Source: Deltaproteobacteria bacterium
GTDB lineage: Bacteria; Myxococcota_A; Polyangia; Haliangiales; Haliangiaceae
Reading direction: 5' to 3'
DNA: 11,770 nucleotides
NCBI GenBank assembly: GCA_013813945.1
Contig: JACCQV010000490.1
Location: 1-11,770 of the forward strand
This document shows positions 5,676 through 11,770 of the stretch, piece by piece (the first letter of the stretch is position 1; every line of letters begins with the position of its first letter). Under the pieces are notes generated by a model. The model did no database searches. It was not told the origin of the DNA and saw only the letters and a list, made by a program, of their open reading frames with translations. The position numbers were made by a program, and so were the translations under genes.

Positions 5676-8066
5676 ATGCCCGAACCGTTTGGCGCCGATC
5701 AGGTACTCCTCGGAAAGTACCGGGTCGAGCGCGTCCTCGGCCGCGGCGGCATGGGCATCGTGCTCCAGGCCCGCCACATCGCGCTCGGGGAGCAGGTGGC
5801 GATCAAGGTCCTCGACGCGGGCGCCGTCACCCCCGTGCTCGTGTCGCGGTTCCTCCGCGAAGCCAAGGCCGCCGCCCGCCTGCGCAGCGAGCACGTCGCC
5901 GCGGTCGCCGACGTCGGCCAGCTCCCCGACGGCATCCCGTACATGGTGATGGAGCTCCTCGACGGCCAGGATCTCGCGCAGCTCGTGACCGAGGCCGGCC
6001 CACTCGGCGGACCGCTCGCAGCGACGCTCGTCATCCAGGCCTGCGATGCGCTCGCGGAGGCCCACAGCCTCGGCATCGTCCACCGCGACCTCAAGCCGTC
6101 GAACCTGTTCGTCAGCGCGCGCGAGGACGGCACCCCGTTCCTCAAGGTTCTCGACTTCGGCATCGCCAAGATCGACGACGAGCTCGAGGTCGCGCTGACC
6201 CACACCAACGCGGTGATGGGAACGCCGGGCTACATGTCGCCCGAGCAGCTCCGCTCGACGCGCACGGTCGATCAACGCACCGACGTCTGGGCGATGGGCA
6301 TCGTGCTCTACGAGCTGCTCGAGGCCGAGCGGCCGTTCCGCGCGGAAAAATATTCGGAGCTGTGTCTGCAGATCGCGATCGAGGAGCCATCGCCGATGGT
6401 GCGCATGCCGGCCGGCATCCGAGACATCGTGCTGCGCTGCCTCGCGAAGGAACCCGAGGACCGGTACCAGAGCGCCGTCGAGCTCGCGACCGCACTCGCA
6501 CCGTTCGCCGGCAACGCGCACGCAGCCCGCATCCACCTCGAGCGCATGCACCGCGTGGCGCGCAACGTCGCCGCACGCAGCACTCCCAGACCGGCACGCG
6601 AGACCGAGCCGACCGTGCGCGATGCTCCGCCGACGCGCGCCACCGTCGCGGAGCCGAAGCAGGTGGTCGGTCGACTCGAGCGGGTCACGGCGGATGCATC
6701 GCCGCCTCCGCGAGCCGTCCCGGCGTCGATCCAGATCCCGTCGACGCGACAATCCATGCCGCCGCGATCGACGCGACGCTGGTGGCCGCTCGGCGCCTCG
6801 GGCCTTGCGATCGTCGGCGTGGTCGTCGTTGCGACGCGTGGCGGTGGTGAGCCGCCGAACCAGAACCCGCCGTCACCGATGACGCCGCATCCGGCGCCGC
6901 CCGTGGTGGTGGCACCCAACATCGTGCCGGGCGCTCCCGCGGCGCCCTCCGCTCCGTCCTCCCGGTTCGCGATCGAGCCGGGTGCGTCACTCGGATGCGA
7001 CGTCGCGACGTTCTCCGATCGGTACGAGGTCACGTATCGACTGCGCGAGACCGCCGGTGCCGACCTGTTCGTGTTCGACGAGTCGAGCGACTACACCTCG
7101 CCGCCGACCCGGCGCACCACGCCCGTTCACATCGCGAAGGACGGCGACCTCGTGCGAGTGGGGCAGGGCGTGCCCCCGGTGCTGCCGGCCCCCTCGATCG
7201 ACATCCGCTACATCCCGCGGCCCGCCCGCGTCAAAGCGCGCTCGACGACCACCCGCACGCTCACGATCGCGCGCCCGCTGATCGGTGCGCGGCGACTGAT
7301 TCTCGACGTGCCGGTCCTCCGCAGCGAGGATGCCGGCCTCGATGCGTCGCGCCAGCTCGGCAAGCAGCTGGCGTACGCGGCGGTCCTCGTCGACAAGCCG
7401 AACCTCGACGTTCGCCGCGTCTCGTGCGAGGTCGCGCTCTCGGCGGCCGGGAGCAAGCCCATGCCCAAACCTCCTACTGCGAGCGCGCCTCCGTTTCCGA
7501 TCGATCCCGACGCGTCGCTCGCGTGCGAGCTCGAGACCTTCCCCGATCACTTTGCCGTCCGCTATCGCGTGACCAGCCCGACCGAGCTCTACGTCTACGA
7601 CGAGGCGAGCGACTATGCGGCGACGCCCGCACGTCGCGAGGATCCGATCTACCTGGCGTGGAACGAGCGCGCCGCCGCGGTGCGGGTGGTGCAAGGCATC
7701 CCTCCGCTACCACCGGTGACCCACGTCAACGTTCGCTACATCCCCGAGACGTACAAGCTCGCGGCCGGCGTCACGCTCACGCGCACTCTGCGCATCGCGC
7801 GGCCCCTGCACGAGGACGGCCCCACGGTGGGCCCCAATCGCGTGGCGAGCTCATCCGTGGGCACGGTGACGAAGCTGATCCTCGACGTCCACGTGATTCG
7901 ACCGACAGTCGCCGGCTTCAAGGCGTTCCCCTCGCACCTCTTGAAAGGCGCGTACTTCGTGCGGAGCAAGGGCTACAACGACGACGTGCGCCGCGTGACC
8001 TGCGAGCTCGCGATCGCGGCGACGCCGGTGCACCTGGCCACCACCGACGTCACGCGGATCGAGTAG
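5676..8066 (+). CDS. Hanks-type Ser/Thr protein kinase with tandem extracytoplasmic domains
   Basis: From ATG 5676 the product is 796 residues. The kinase domain begins at once (LLGKYRVERVLGRGGMGIV): glycine loop G22-G27, ATP-anchoring K44, catalytic HRDLKPSN (D138), DFG at 160-162 and SPE at 188-190, followed by DVWAMGIVLYELL. All catalytic residues are present and it is an 'RD' kinase, so activation-loop phosphorylation is likely. A Pro/Arg/Thr-rich juxtamembrane linker (~285-368) leads to one membrane segment (WWPLGASGLAIVGVVVVA, 369-386), then a Pro-rich outer linker. The outside part holds two diverged copies of one ~160-175-residue domain (431-591 and 607-782), each with two cysteines. 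I do not recognise the domain; PASTA repeats are absent. The protein probably senses an envelope signal. The gene converges on vapC, leaving a 3-bp gap. Confidence 0.93.
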   Translation: MPEPFGADQVLLGKYRVERVLGRGGMGIVLQARHIALGEQVAIKVLDAGAVTPVLVSRFLREAKAAARLRSEHVAAVADVGQLPDGIPYMVMELLDGQDLAQLVTEAGPLGGPLAATLVIQACDALAEAHSLGIVHRDLKPSNLFVSAREDGTPFLKVLDFGIAKIDDELEVALTHTNAVMGTPGYMSPEQLRSTRTVDQRTDVWAMGIVLYELLEAERPFRAEKYSELCLQIAIEEPSPMVRMPAGIRDIVLRCLAKEPEDRYQSAVELATALAPFAGNAHAARIHLERMHRVARNVAARSTPRPARETEPTVRDAPPTRATVAEPKQVVGRLERVTADASPPPRAVPASIQIPSTRQSMPPRSTRRWWPLGASGLAIVGVVVVATRGGGEPPNQNPPSPMTPHPAPPVVVAPNIVPGAPAAPSAPSSRFAIEPGASLGCDVATFSDRYEVTYRLRETAGADLFVFDESSDYTSPPTRRTTPVHIAKDGDLVRVGQGVPPVLPAPSIDIRYIPRPARVKARSTTTRTLTIARPLIGARRLILDVPVLRSEDAGLDASRQLGKQLAYAAVLVDKPNLDVRRVSCEVALSAAGSKPMPKPPTASAPPFPIDPDASLACELETFPDHFAVRYRVTSPTELYVYDEASDYAATPARREDPIYLAWNERAAAVRVVQGIPPLPPVTHVNVRYIPETYKLAAGVTLTRTLRIARPLHEDGPTVGPNRVASSSVGTVTKLILDVHVIRPTVAGFKAFPSHLLKGAYFVRSKGYNDDVRRVTCELAIAATPVHLATTDVTRIE
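6966..7448 (+). repeat. Kinase extracytoplasmic domain, copy 1
   Basis: Encodes kinase residues 431-591. Landmarks shared with copy 2 are the start F-x-I-x-P-x-ASL-x-C, the YRL/YRV strand, DLFVFDESSDY, VRVGQGVPPV, IRYIPR, TRTLTIARPL, LILDVPVL and the end LDVRRVSCEVALSAA. Confidence 0.85.
7494..8021 (+). repeat. Kinase extracytoplasmic domain, copy 2
   Basis: Encodes residues 607-782. It matches copy 1 at FPIDPDASLACELETF, ELYVYDEASDY, VRVVQGIPPL, VRYIPE, TRTLRIARPL, LILDVHVI and DVRRVTCELAIAA. It carries an insertion of about 12 residues (after IARPL: HEDGPTVGPNRVASSS) and is separated from copy 1 by a short Pro/Ala linker. The divergence shows an old duplication. Confidence 0.85.
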
Positions 8067-8069
8067 CGC

Positions 8070-8441
8070 TTACCAGATGACCTGCACGTCATAGAGCGCG
8101 ATCTGGGGATCGCAGCTGACGATCGGCACACCATCCTCGATCGCCTGCGCGACCAGCATTCGATCGAAAGGGTCCTGATGATGCGCTGGCAACAGGCCCA
8201 CGCGTCGTGCGTCCGCGAACGTGATCGTCCGCCTCGTGAAACCCACGGTCTCGATCACCTCCTCGAGGTCGTCCGGCGCCGATAACCGGCCAAGCGCTTT
8301 CTTGATCGCGATCTCCCATCCCGAGGCGGCGCTTGCGAGCACGACGTTGCCCCCGTCCACGATCACGCGCCGAGCGGTCGCAGACAGGCGGGCGCTATCC
8401 TCGATCGACCAGATCAGCGCATGGGTATCGAGCAGGACCAT
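8070..8441 (-). CDS. vapC: VapC-type PIN-domain toxin
   Basis: This 123-residue PIN-domain ribonuclease is read from ATG 8441. It has the family start VLLDTHALIW (Asp5), a mid Glu43 (SGWEIAIKKALGRL), HHQDPFDRMLVAQA (Asp93) and the last acid Asp111 in VSCDPQIALY. These four acids build the Mg2+ site that cuts RNA, often tRNA or rRNA in VapC proteins. All are intact, so the toxin should be active. GTG at 8444 one codon earlier would give a GTGA overlap with the antitoxin; ATG 8441 gives TGATG. In either case the two genes are translationally coupled. It lies 3 bp from the convergent kinase stop codon. Confidence 0.92.
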   Translation of the reverse strand: MVLLDTHALIWSIEDSARLSATARRVIVDGGNVVLASAASGWEIAIKKALGRLSAPDDLEEVIETVGFTRRTITFADARRVGLLPAHHQDPFDRMLVAQAIEDGVPIVSCDPQIALYDVQVIW

Positions 8442-8674
8442 CACTCGCCGTTCCAGTGACGTTGCTCGCCGGCCGGCAGCGGTGCGTCAAACTCGTCCGA
8501 CATCTCCACACGACCGCGCCACGCACCGAGGACGCGACGCTTGCGGGTACGCAAGGCAACGAGTCGCGCCACCGGCTCGCCCGCTCGCGCGATCAGGATC
8601 TCTTCGCCGCCTTCAGCCGCCTCGACCAGCTGCGACAGCGTGGTCTTCGCCTCGTGCATGTTGACGACCTTCAC
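8441..8674 (-). CDS. Phd/YefM-family antitoxin
   Basis: This 77-residue protein is read from GTG 8674. It begins MKVVNMHEAKTTLSQLVEAA, the helical DNA-binding fold of Phd/YefM, followed by GEEILIARAGEPVARLVAL, the second signature of the family. The C-terminal part (LGAWRGRVEMSDEFDAPLP) is the usual toxin-wrapping tail that fills the PIN active-site groove. An upstream in-frame start at 8710 would add 12 residues that do not fit the family, so GTG 8674 is preferred. The stop overlaps the vapC start. A 15-bp palindrome 11 bp upstream of the start is the probable operator, allowing conditional cooperativity. The gene lies 63 bp downstream of the MazF stop codon and on the same strand, so read-through from that module is possible. 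Confidence 0.9.
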   Translation of the reverse strand: MKVVNMHEAKTTLSQLVEAAEGGEEILIARAGEPVARLVALRTRKRRVLGAWRGRVEMSDEFDAPLPAGEQRHWNGE

Positions 8675-8685
8675 TCGTTCGAGTC

Positions 8686-8700
8686 TAGCTAGGCTAGCTA
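8686..8700. promoter_or_regulatory. 15-bp palindrome upstream of the Phd antitoxin, candidate operator
   Basis: TAGCTAG-G-CTAGCTA is a perfect 7-bp inverted repeat around one central base, 11 bp upstream of the antitoxin start. It is AT-richer than its surroundings. Phd/YefM proteins bind short palindromes at their own promoters, and the location fits. Confidence 0.6.
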
Positions 8701-8737
8701 ACCTCCGCAAGAAGCGATGTGCGGCCGGATCTCGGCC

Positions 8738-9067
8738 TCACGCGGCGGTCAGCTCGATCCACCCGAGCGCGTATCCCAGAGCATGCTTGATCTCGGCAAC
8801 CTGGGTTCTCGAGACGCGGCCAATGTGCTCGAAGAGCGCCGACACCGGCACTGCCCGCAGGTTGTCGAAGTTGGCCACACAGCGACGAGGCAGACCCTCG
8901 CGCGGACCCAGCACGACCTCCTGCGGAATCGCGCGGATCTTCGTCGTGATCTCGACGGCGAGCACCGAGCGCAAATACGCGTACGAGCCGGAACGGGAGA
9001 GCAGCAAGACAGGGCGTCGTCCCACGGGCTCCGGCAGGTCAGCCCACCACACCTCGTACTGCTTCAC
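8738..9067 (-). CDS. MazF/PemK-family mRNA-interferase toxin
   Basis: From GTG 9067 the product has 109 residues, the usual MazF length. The start MKQYEVWWADLPEPVGRRPV matches the family 'GEIWWADLP...GRRPVLVLS', with R18 in the position of the catalytic Arg. It is followed by VEITTKIRAIPQEV (T40/T41, the catalytic Thr region), LPRRCVANFDNLRAVPVSAL and a last helix (VAEIKHALGYALGW). These enzymes cleave single-stranded mRNA at short motifs. An earlier in-frame start at 9124 adds 19 residues unlike the family and would lie inside the antitoxin gene. The GTG overlaps the antitoxin TGA as GTGA, so synthesis is coupled. Confidence 0.88.
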   Translation of the reverse strand: MKQYEVWWADLPEPVGRRPVLLLSRSGSYAYLRSVLAVEITTKIRAIPQEVVLGPREGLPRRCVANFDNLRAVPVSALFEHIGRVSRTQVAEIKHALGYALGWIELTAA

Positions 9068-9318
9068 GCGCGTCTCCGCCGGCGTCGCCGAGCAGGCCGA
9101 AGCGCTTCGCGCGCGTCGGCCCATGCAGCCGGGTCAAACGGGACTGCGTTCGCCGGTGACCGCAGATACGCGGCGCGGGTCCGGACCTCCTCGACGTCGA
9201 GCAGAGCTCGCGCGATCGCCTGGCGGATGAACTCCGAGCGCTTCCGGGTCCTCGCCGGGACCGCCGCCTCGAGGAGAGAGGCAGTGCGCTCGTCGAGCTG
9301 CACCAGGATCTGCTTCAT
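9064..9318 (-). CDS. Ribbon-helix-helix antitoxin of the MazF module
   Basis: From ATG 9318 the protein has 84 residues. It starts with the DNA-contacting beta strand (MKQILVQLDERTASLLEAA), then the two helices (TRKRSEFIRQAIARALLDVE), a standard ribbon-helix-helix fold. A toxin-binding segment follows (VPFDPAAWADAREAL), ending in a run of seven Arg. RHH antitoxins paired with MazF-type toxins are well known. ATG 9327 would add three residues and place the start inside the palindrome that overlaps this region. It is likely the first gene of its operon, with the Uma2 gene stop about 100 bp upstream. Confidence 0.87.
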   Translation of the reverse strand: MKQILVQLDERTASLLEAAVPARTRKRSEFIRQAIARALLDVEEVRTRAAYLRSPANAVPFDPAAWADAREALRPARRRRRRRA

Positions 9319-9332
9319 ATGGTCAACCATAT
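9317..9332. promoter_or_regulatory. 16-bp palindrome at the RHH antitoxin start, candidate operator
   Basis: ATATGGT-CA-ACCATAT is a perfect 7-bp inverted repeat with a two-base centre that includes the first two bases of the antitoxin ATG. It is an AT-rich island in GC-rich DNA. Ribbon-helix-helix dimers typically bind such short palindromes, so repression of its own operon is likely. Confidence 0.6.
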
Positions 9333-9415
9333 CATTGGCCCAAGCGTCGGCCACGACGAGGTGCGCCGCCTGACCCCGCCGTCACGCAGATCGAACAGCT
9401 GGCCGCGCGACTACG

Positions 9416-10180
9416 CTACTCGGCGAACACGGCCGCAAGGTTCGTCGCCGTCAAGACGCGCTCGAGATAGCGATGGAGCCGCTCGGGCGTGGCGGCCTGG
9501 AGGAGTGCATCGTGCTCGGCGTCGATCGGTCCAAACTTGAGGACGAGCTGCCTGCGTAGAACGTCTCCCCGTTCTTCCATACGTTCGGCGAGGAACTCGG
9601 GGTGGCGCTTGGTTCGATAGGCCCGGACCGTTGCGTCGTCTGCCGCGACTGCATCGACCAGCGCCGCCACCGGCAGTGGCACCGCGAGCGCTGCGTCGTG
9701 AATGTGCACGGCCATCGCGAGCATCTCCCAGGTGCCGAGCTCGCGTGACCACTCGAATGCCCGCTGCTTCCGGACGTCGACCGCGAACACCCGCCGCACA
9801 CCGCGGGCCGTCAGCTTCGCCGCCTTGGTCCCCGCGTGCCCCAACCGCTCCGTCGCCAGCACCTCGAACGCCAGCTCCTCGAGCTGCCGGCCGCCGGTCT
9901 CCGGATCCCTCGCGCTCGGATATACGCTCGCGTCGGGCGCACTGTCGTCGCGCTCTGTCGTTCGCGTCAGCATGTCGACGGCTACCTCGCGCCCCACGCT
10001 GCGATGGGCGCGCAACAGCGCACCGATCGCACACTGGTTGACCGCATGATCCTCATCCGAGGGCGCCACGTGGACGAGCCTTCCGTCGTCGATTTCGTAA
10101 CCGATCTCGGGCGCGATCAGGCGCTCGTCGACCGCGGGGAGCTCGGTGTGCACGTGGCTGCTATGGGACGACACGACCAT
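9416..10180 (-). CDS. Uma2-family (DUF820) nuclease-fold protein with DUF4351-like C-terminus
   Basis: The product has 254 residues from ATG 10180, which has GAGG 7 bases upstream; ATG 10186 is an alternative. The N-terminal half matches the Uma2 restriction-endonuclease-like fold: GYEIDDGRLVHVAPSDEDH, then PDASVY (D83), LEELAFEVLATE (E106) and TKAAKLTARGVRRVFAVDV (K119/K122). This is the D...E...K arrangement of the PD-(D/E)XK superfamily. The last ~55 residues (VLRRQLVLKFGPIDAEHDAL, then LHRYLERVLTATNLAAVF) resemble the DUF4351 module often attached to transposase-like nucleases. The substrate is unknown; Uma2 proteins are abundant in cyanobacteria and myxobacteria, usually without proven function. 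It lies upstream of and co-oriented with the toxin-antitoxin cluster. Confidence 0.85.
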   Translation of the reverse strand: MVVSSHSSHVHTELPAVDERLIAPEIGYEIDDGRLVHVAPSDEDHAVNQCAIGALLRAHRSVGREVAVDMLTRTTERDDSAPDASVYPSARDPETGGRQLEELAFEVLATERLGHAGTKAAKLTARGVRRVFAVDVRKQRAFEWSRELGTWEMLAMAVHIHDAALAVPLPVAALVDAVAADDATVRAYRTKRHPEFLAERMEERGDVLRRQLVLKFGPIDAEHDALLQAATPERLHRYLERVLTATNLAAVFAE

Positions 10181-10297
10181 CAGCATACCTCGGGCGCACG
10201 GAGGCCGCGACACGCTTCGAAGTGCGACGGCGAGGACATGGTCCGTACCGGGAGCACGTCACGCGCCAGGCGCAACATCGCCAGATCACATCGGGTG

Positions 10298-10325
10298 CTG
10301 TCCGGCGATCCCGAGATCCGGACGG
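10298..10325. terminator. Hairpin downstream of cfa, possible terminator or stability element
   Basis: CTGTCCG...CGGACGG can pair around an inner GATC/GATC stem with a two-base bulge and a CCGA loop. It lies 37-64 bp past the cfa stop on the minus strand. There is no T run on either side, so factor-independent termination is doubtful. The rest of the 181-bp gap to the Uma2 gene shows nothing recognisable. Confidence 0.25.
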
Positions 10326-10361
10326 CCGCGGCCAGATACCGGACGAGTCCCGGACGCCCAG

Positions 10362-11600
10362 CTAGATCATCCGGCAGTCGGGCTGGGTCTGCCCGATCTT
10401 GGTCATCACGACCTGATACAGCTGACCATCGCGCGCGCGGCACGCACCCGCCGCCGCGAGCAGATAGAACTTCCACATCAGGTAGAAGCGACGGTCGTAG
10501 CGGTGCGAGATCTCGCCGTACGTCCGGTCGAAGTTGTCCCACCACGCCATCAGCGTCGGATCGTAATCCGGTCCGATGTTGTGAATGTCCTCGGGGACAA
10601 ACAGGTCCTCCATTGCGCGGCCGAGCTGGCTCATCGACGGCGCAACCGCGTTCGGGAAGATGTACTTCTCGATCCACGGCGTACCGTGGCGCAGGCTGCG
10701 GTTGTTGACGATCGTGTGCACGAGCGCGACACCGTCATCGACGAGGTTGCGGTCGATGACCTTCATCATGTCGCGGTAGTTCTTCGGGCCGACGTGCTCC
10801 ATCATGCCGATGGAGTAGACGCGGTCGAACGTGCCGTGAACGTCGCGGTAGTCGCAGAGCCGGAGCTCGACATCGAGCTTCTTGCCCTTGGGGCCCCACA
10901 TCTCGTTACCGAGGGCGACCTGATCCTTGGACAGCGTCACGCCGAGCACCGAGCAGCCGTACTTCTCGGCGGCCCAGCTCGCCATCCCGCCCCAGCCACA
11001 GCCGAGGTCGAGGACGCGCATGCCGGGCTTGAGGCCGAGCTTGCGAGCGACGAGATCGAGCTTGGCGTCCTGGGCCTCCTGGAGCGTCTTCGCGTCCTTC
11101 CAGTAGCCGCAGGTGTAGACCATGCGCTCGTCGAGCATGCGCGTGTAGAGGTCGTTACCGATGTCGTAGTGCGCCTCGACCGACGCACCCGAGCGCGTCT
11201 TCGCCTGCAGGTTCATGAGCACGGCCTTGACCGTGAGCGCCTTGAGCCGCCAGCTCCCCTGAATCTTCTGCTTCAGGTTCGCCTTCATGATCTTCATGAT
11301 GGTGACGTCGAGCGCGTCGCTCTCCCACCAGCCGTCCATGTACGACTCGCCAAAGCCCACCGACGCGTCGCGGACCGTGCGTTCGTAGAACCGCGGGTCG
11401 TGGACCGTGATGTCTCCCGGGTTCGTCCCATCGATCTCGATGCCGGCGAGCCCGAACAGCTCGCGGACGATCGTCTCGGCCTCGGAGCTGCGCGTGGGTG
11501 CCCGGAAGGCGGGCATGACGCGATCGAACAACTCGCGGATGGCAGAGGGGGGAGGGGGCGGCGCCACCTGGGGGCGGTCACCCGGGGAGTGGTGTTGCAT
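10362..11600 (-). CDS. cfa: Cyclopropane-fatty-acyl-phospholipid synthase
   Basis: This 412-residue enzyme transfers a methylene from S-adenosylmethionine to the double bond of unsaturated acyl chains already in phospholipids, acting at the cytoplasmic membrane face. The N-terminal domain contains VGFGESYMDGWW (81-92). The methyltransferase core has the SAM loop VLDLGCGWGG at 196-205 and GVTLS at 220-224. Residues corresponding to the bicarbonate/active site of the E. coli enzyme are present: C164 in YTCGYW, E268 in MMEHVGPKNY, H295 in LVHTI and Y346 in PDYDPTLMAW. The end GACRARDGQLYQVV is also typical. Length is close to the E. coli enzyme (382) plus a short Pro-rich N-terminus. GAGG 7 bases upstream supports ATG 11600. 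It would act on the kind of chain the nearby desaturase can make. Confidence 0.96.
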   Translation of the reverse strand: MQHHSPGDRPQVAPPPPPSAIRELFDRVMPAFRAPTRSSEAETIVRELFGLAGIEIDGTNPGDITVHDPRFYERTVRDASVGFGESYMDGWWESDALDVTIMKIMKANLKQKIQGSWRLKALTVKAVLMNLQAKTRSGASVEAHYDIGNDLYTRMLDERMVYTCGYWKDAKTLQEAQDAKLDLVARKLGLKPGMRVLDLGCGWGGMASWAAEKYGCSVLGVTLSKDQVALGNEMWGPKGKKLDVELRLCDYRDVHGTFDRVYSIGMMEHVGPKNYRDMMKVIDRNLVDDGVALVHTIVNNRSLRHGTPWIEKYIFPNAVAPSMSQLGRAMEDLFVPEDIHNIGPDYDPTLMAWWDNFDRTYGEISHRYDRRFYLMWKFYLLAAAGACRARDGQLYQVVMTKIGQTQPDCRMI

Positions 11601-11651
11601 GAGGCGCCCTCTTTCTCACGGTCGGGAGCGCCATACAAGGAAACCCGAGAT

Positions 11652-11770
11652 TCAAGGGAGAGGCAAAGATCTCTTTGTGTCCAGGGCCTTGAGGGTGGTG
11701 AACGGCAAACTGACGTACTCGGCGATATGGTGACCGACCCGCCGGCCGGGGGAGTCGCAGAACAGCGCAC
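11652..11770 (-). CDS. Possible C-terminal end of an upstream gene, unidentified
   Basis: One minus-strand frame entering from the right edge is open for 38 codons (the in-frame codons begin at 11768) and stops with TGA at 11654-11652, 51 bp upstream of cfa. Its peptide (GHHIAEYVSLPFTTLKALD) looks like ordinary protein and would be an operon partner of cfa. The fragment is too short to assign, and a chance open frame is quite possible in GC-rich DNA. Confidence 0.3.
   Translation of the reverse strand, partial: ALFCDSPGRRVGHHIAEYVSLPFTTLKALDTKRSLPLP

Noticed and set aside
6995..8080. 361-codon plus-strand open frame inside the kinase
   Set aside because: Arg/Ala/Pro-rich shifted frame; the kinase frame shows conserved duplicated domains over the same bases.
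9361..9480. Plus-strand protein-like peptide (VTQIEQLAARLRYSANTAAR) past the antitoxin
   Set aside because: It is largely the antisense of the Uma2 gene end, has no start or domain, and is best explained by chance.
10180..10677. 165-codon minus-strand frame across the end of cfa
   Set aside because: It overlaps the conserved C-terminal Cfa motif (GACRARDGQLYQVV) in another frame and has no features of its own.
1..11770. CRISPR array, tRNA/rRNA, insertion sequence or phage integrase
   Set aside because: No regularly spaced repeats, no tRNA cloverleaf sequence noticed, and no transposase or integrase motifs in any frame.

Overview
The window is a high-G+C piece of bacterial chromosome whose codons end mostly in G or C. 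A large Hanks-type Ser/Thr kinase with an extracytoplasmic tail, a lipoprotein with an 'ADGKTD'-like spacer after the lipid-attached Cys, free-standing receivers and KaiC-type ATPase remnants together suggest a predatory-type Myxococcota (Haliangium/Kofleriaceae or Sandaracinus-like). That assignment is inference from gene content, not a database match.

Layout, left to right. (1) 1-615: the 3' part of a TetR-family repressor. (2) 690-1049: an intact stand-alone response-regulator receiver. It converges on 1046-1680, a decayed minus-strand pair made of the C-terminal end of a KaiC-like ATPase with a one-base frameshift, followed by a receiver whose acidic 'DD' box has been lost in a small deletion. 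(3) 1816-3723: a large secreted lipoprotein of unknown function whose C-terminus has a weak resemblance to mono-ADP-ribosyltransferases. (4) 3820-4872: a membrane fatty-acid desaturase with three intact His boxes. (5) 4869-5376: a ParE/RelE-type toxin-antitoxin pair on the minus strand. (6) 5676-8066: a Ser/Thr kinase with one membrane segment and two tandem copies of an unrecognised extracytoplasmic domain. (7) 8070-10180: a co-oriented minus-strand cluster of Phd/YefM-VapC, ribbon-helix-helix-MazF and a Uma2-family nuclease-fold protein. (8) 10362-11600: cyclopropane-fatty-acid synthase, with a possible tail of an upstream operon partner at the right edge.

Functionally there are three strands: membrane-lipid tailoring (desaturase and Cfa), signalling (TetR, receivers, the KaiC remnant, the receptor kinase) and an accessory toxin/nuclease layer. 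The three toxin-antitoxin modules each carry an inverted repeat at or just upstream of the antitoxin start, as expected for autoregulation. The best candidates for something undescribed are the duplicated sensor domain of the kinase and the 635-residue lipoprotein. The KaiC/receiver remnant is a clear case of gene decay, unless its indels are sequencing errors.
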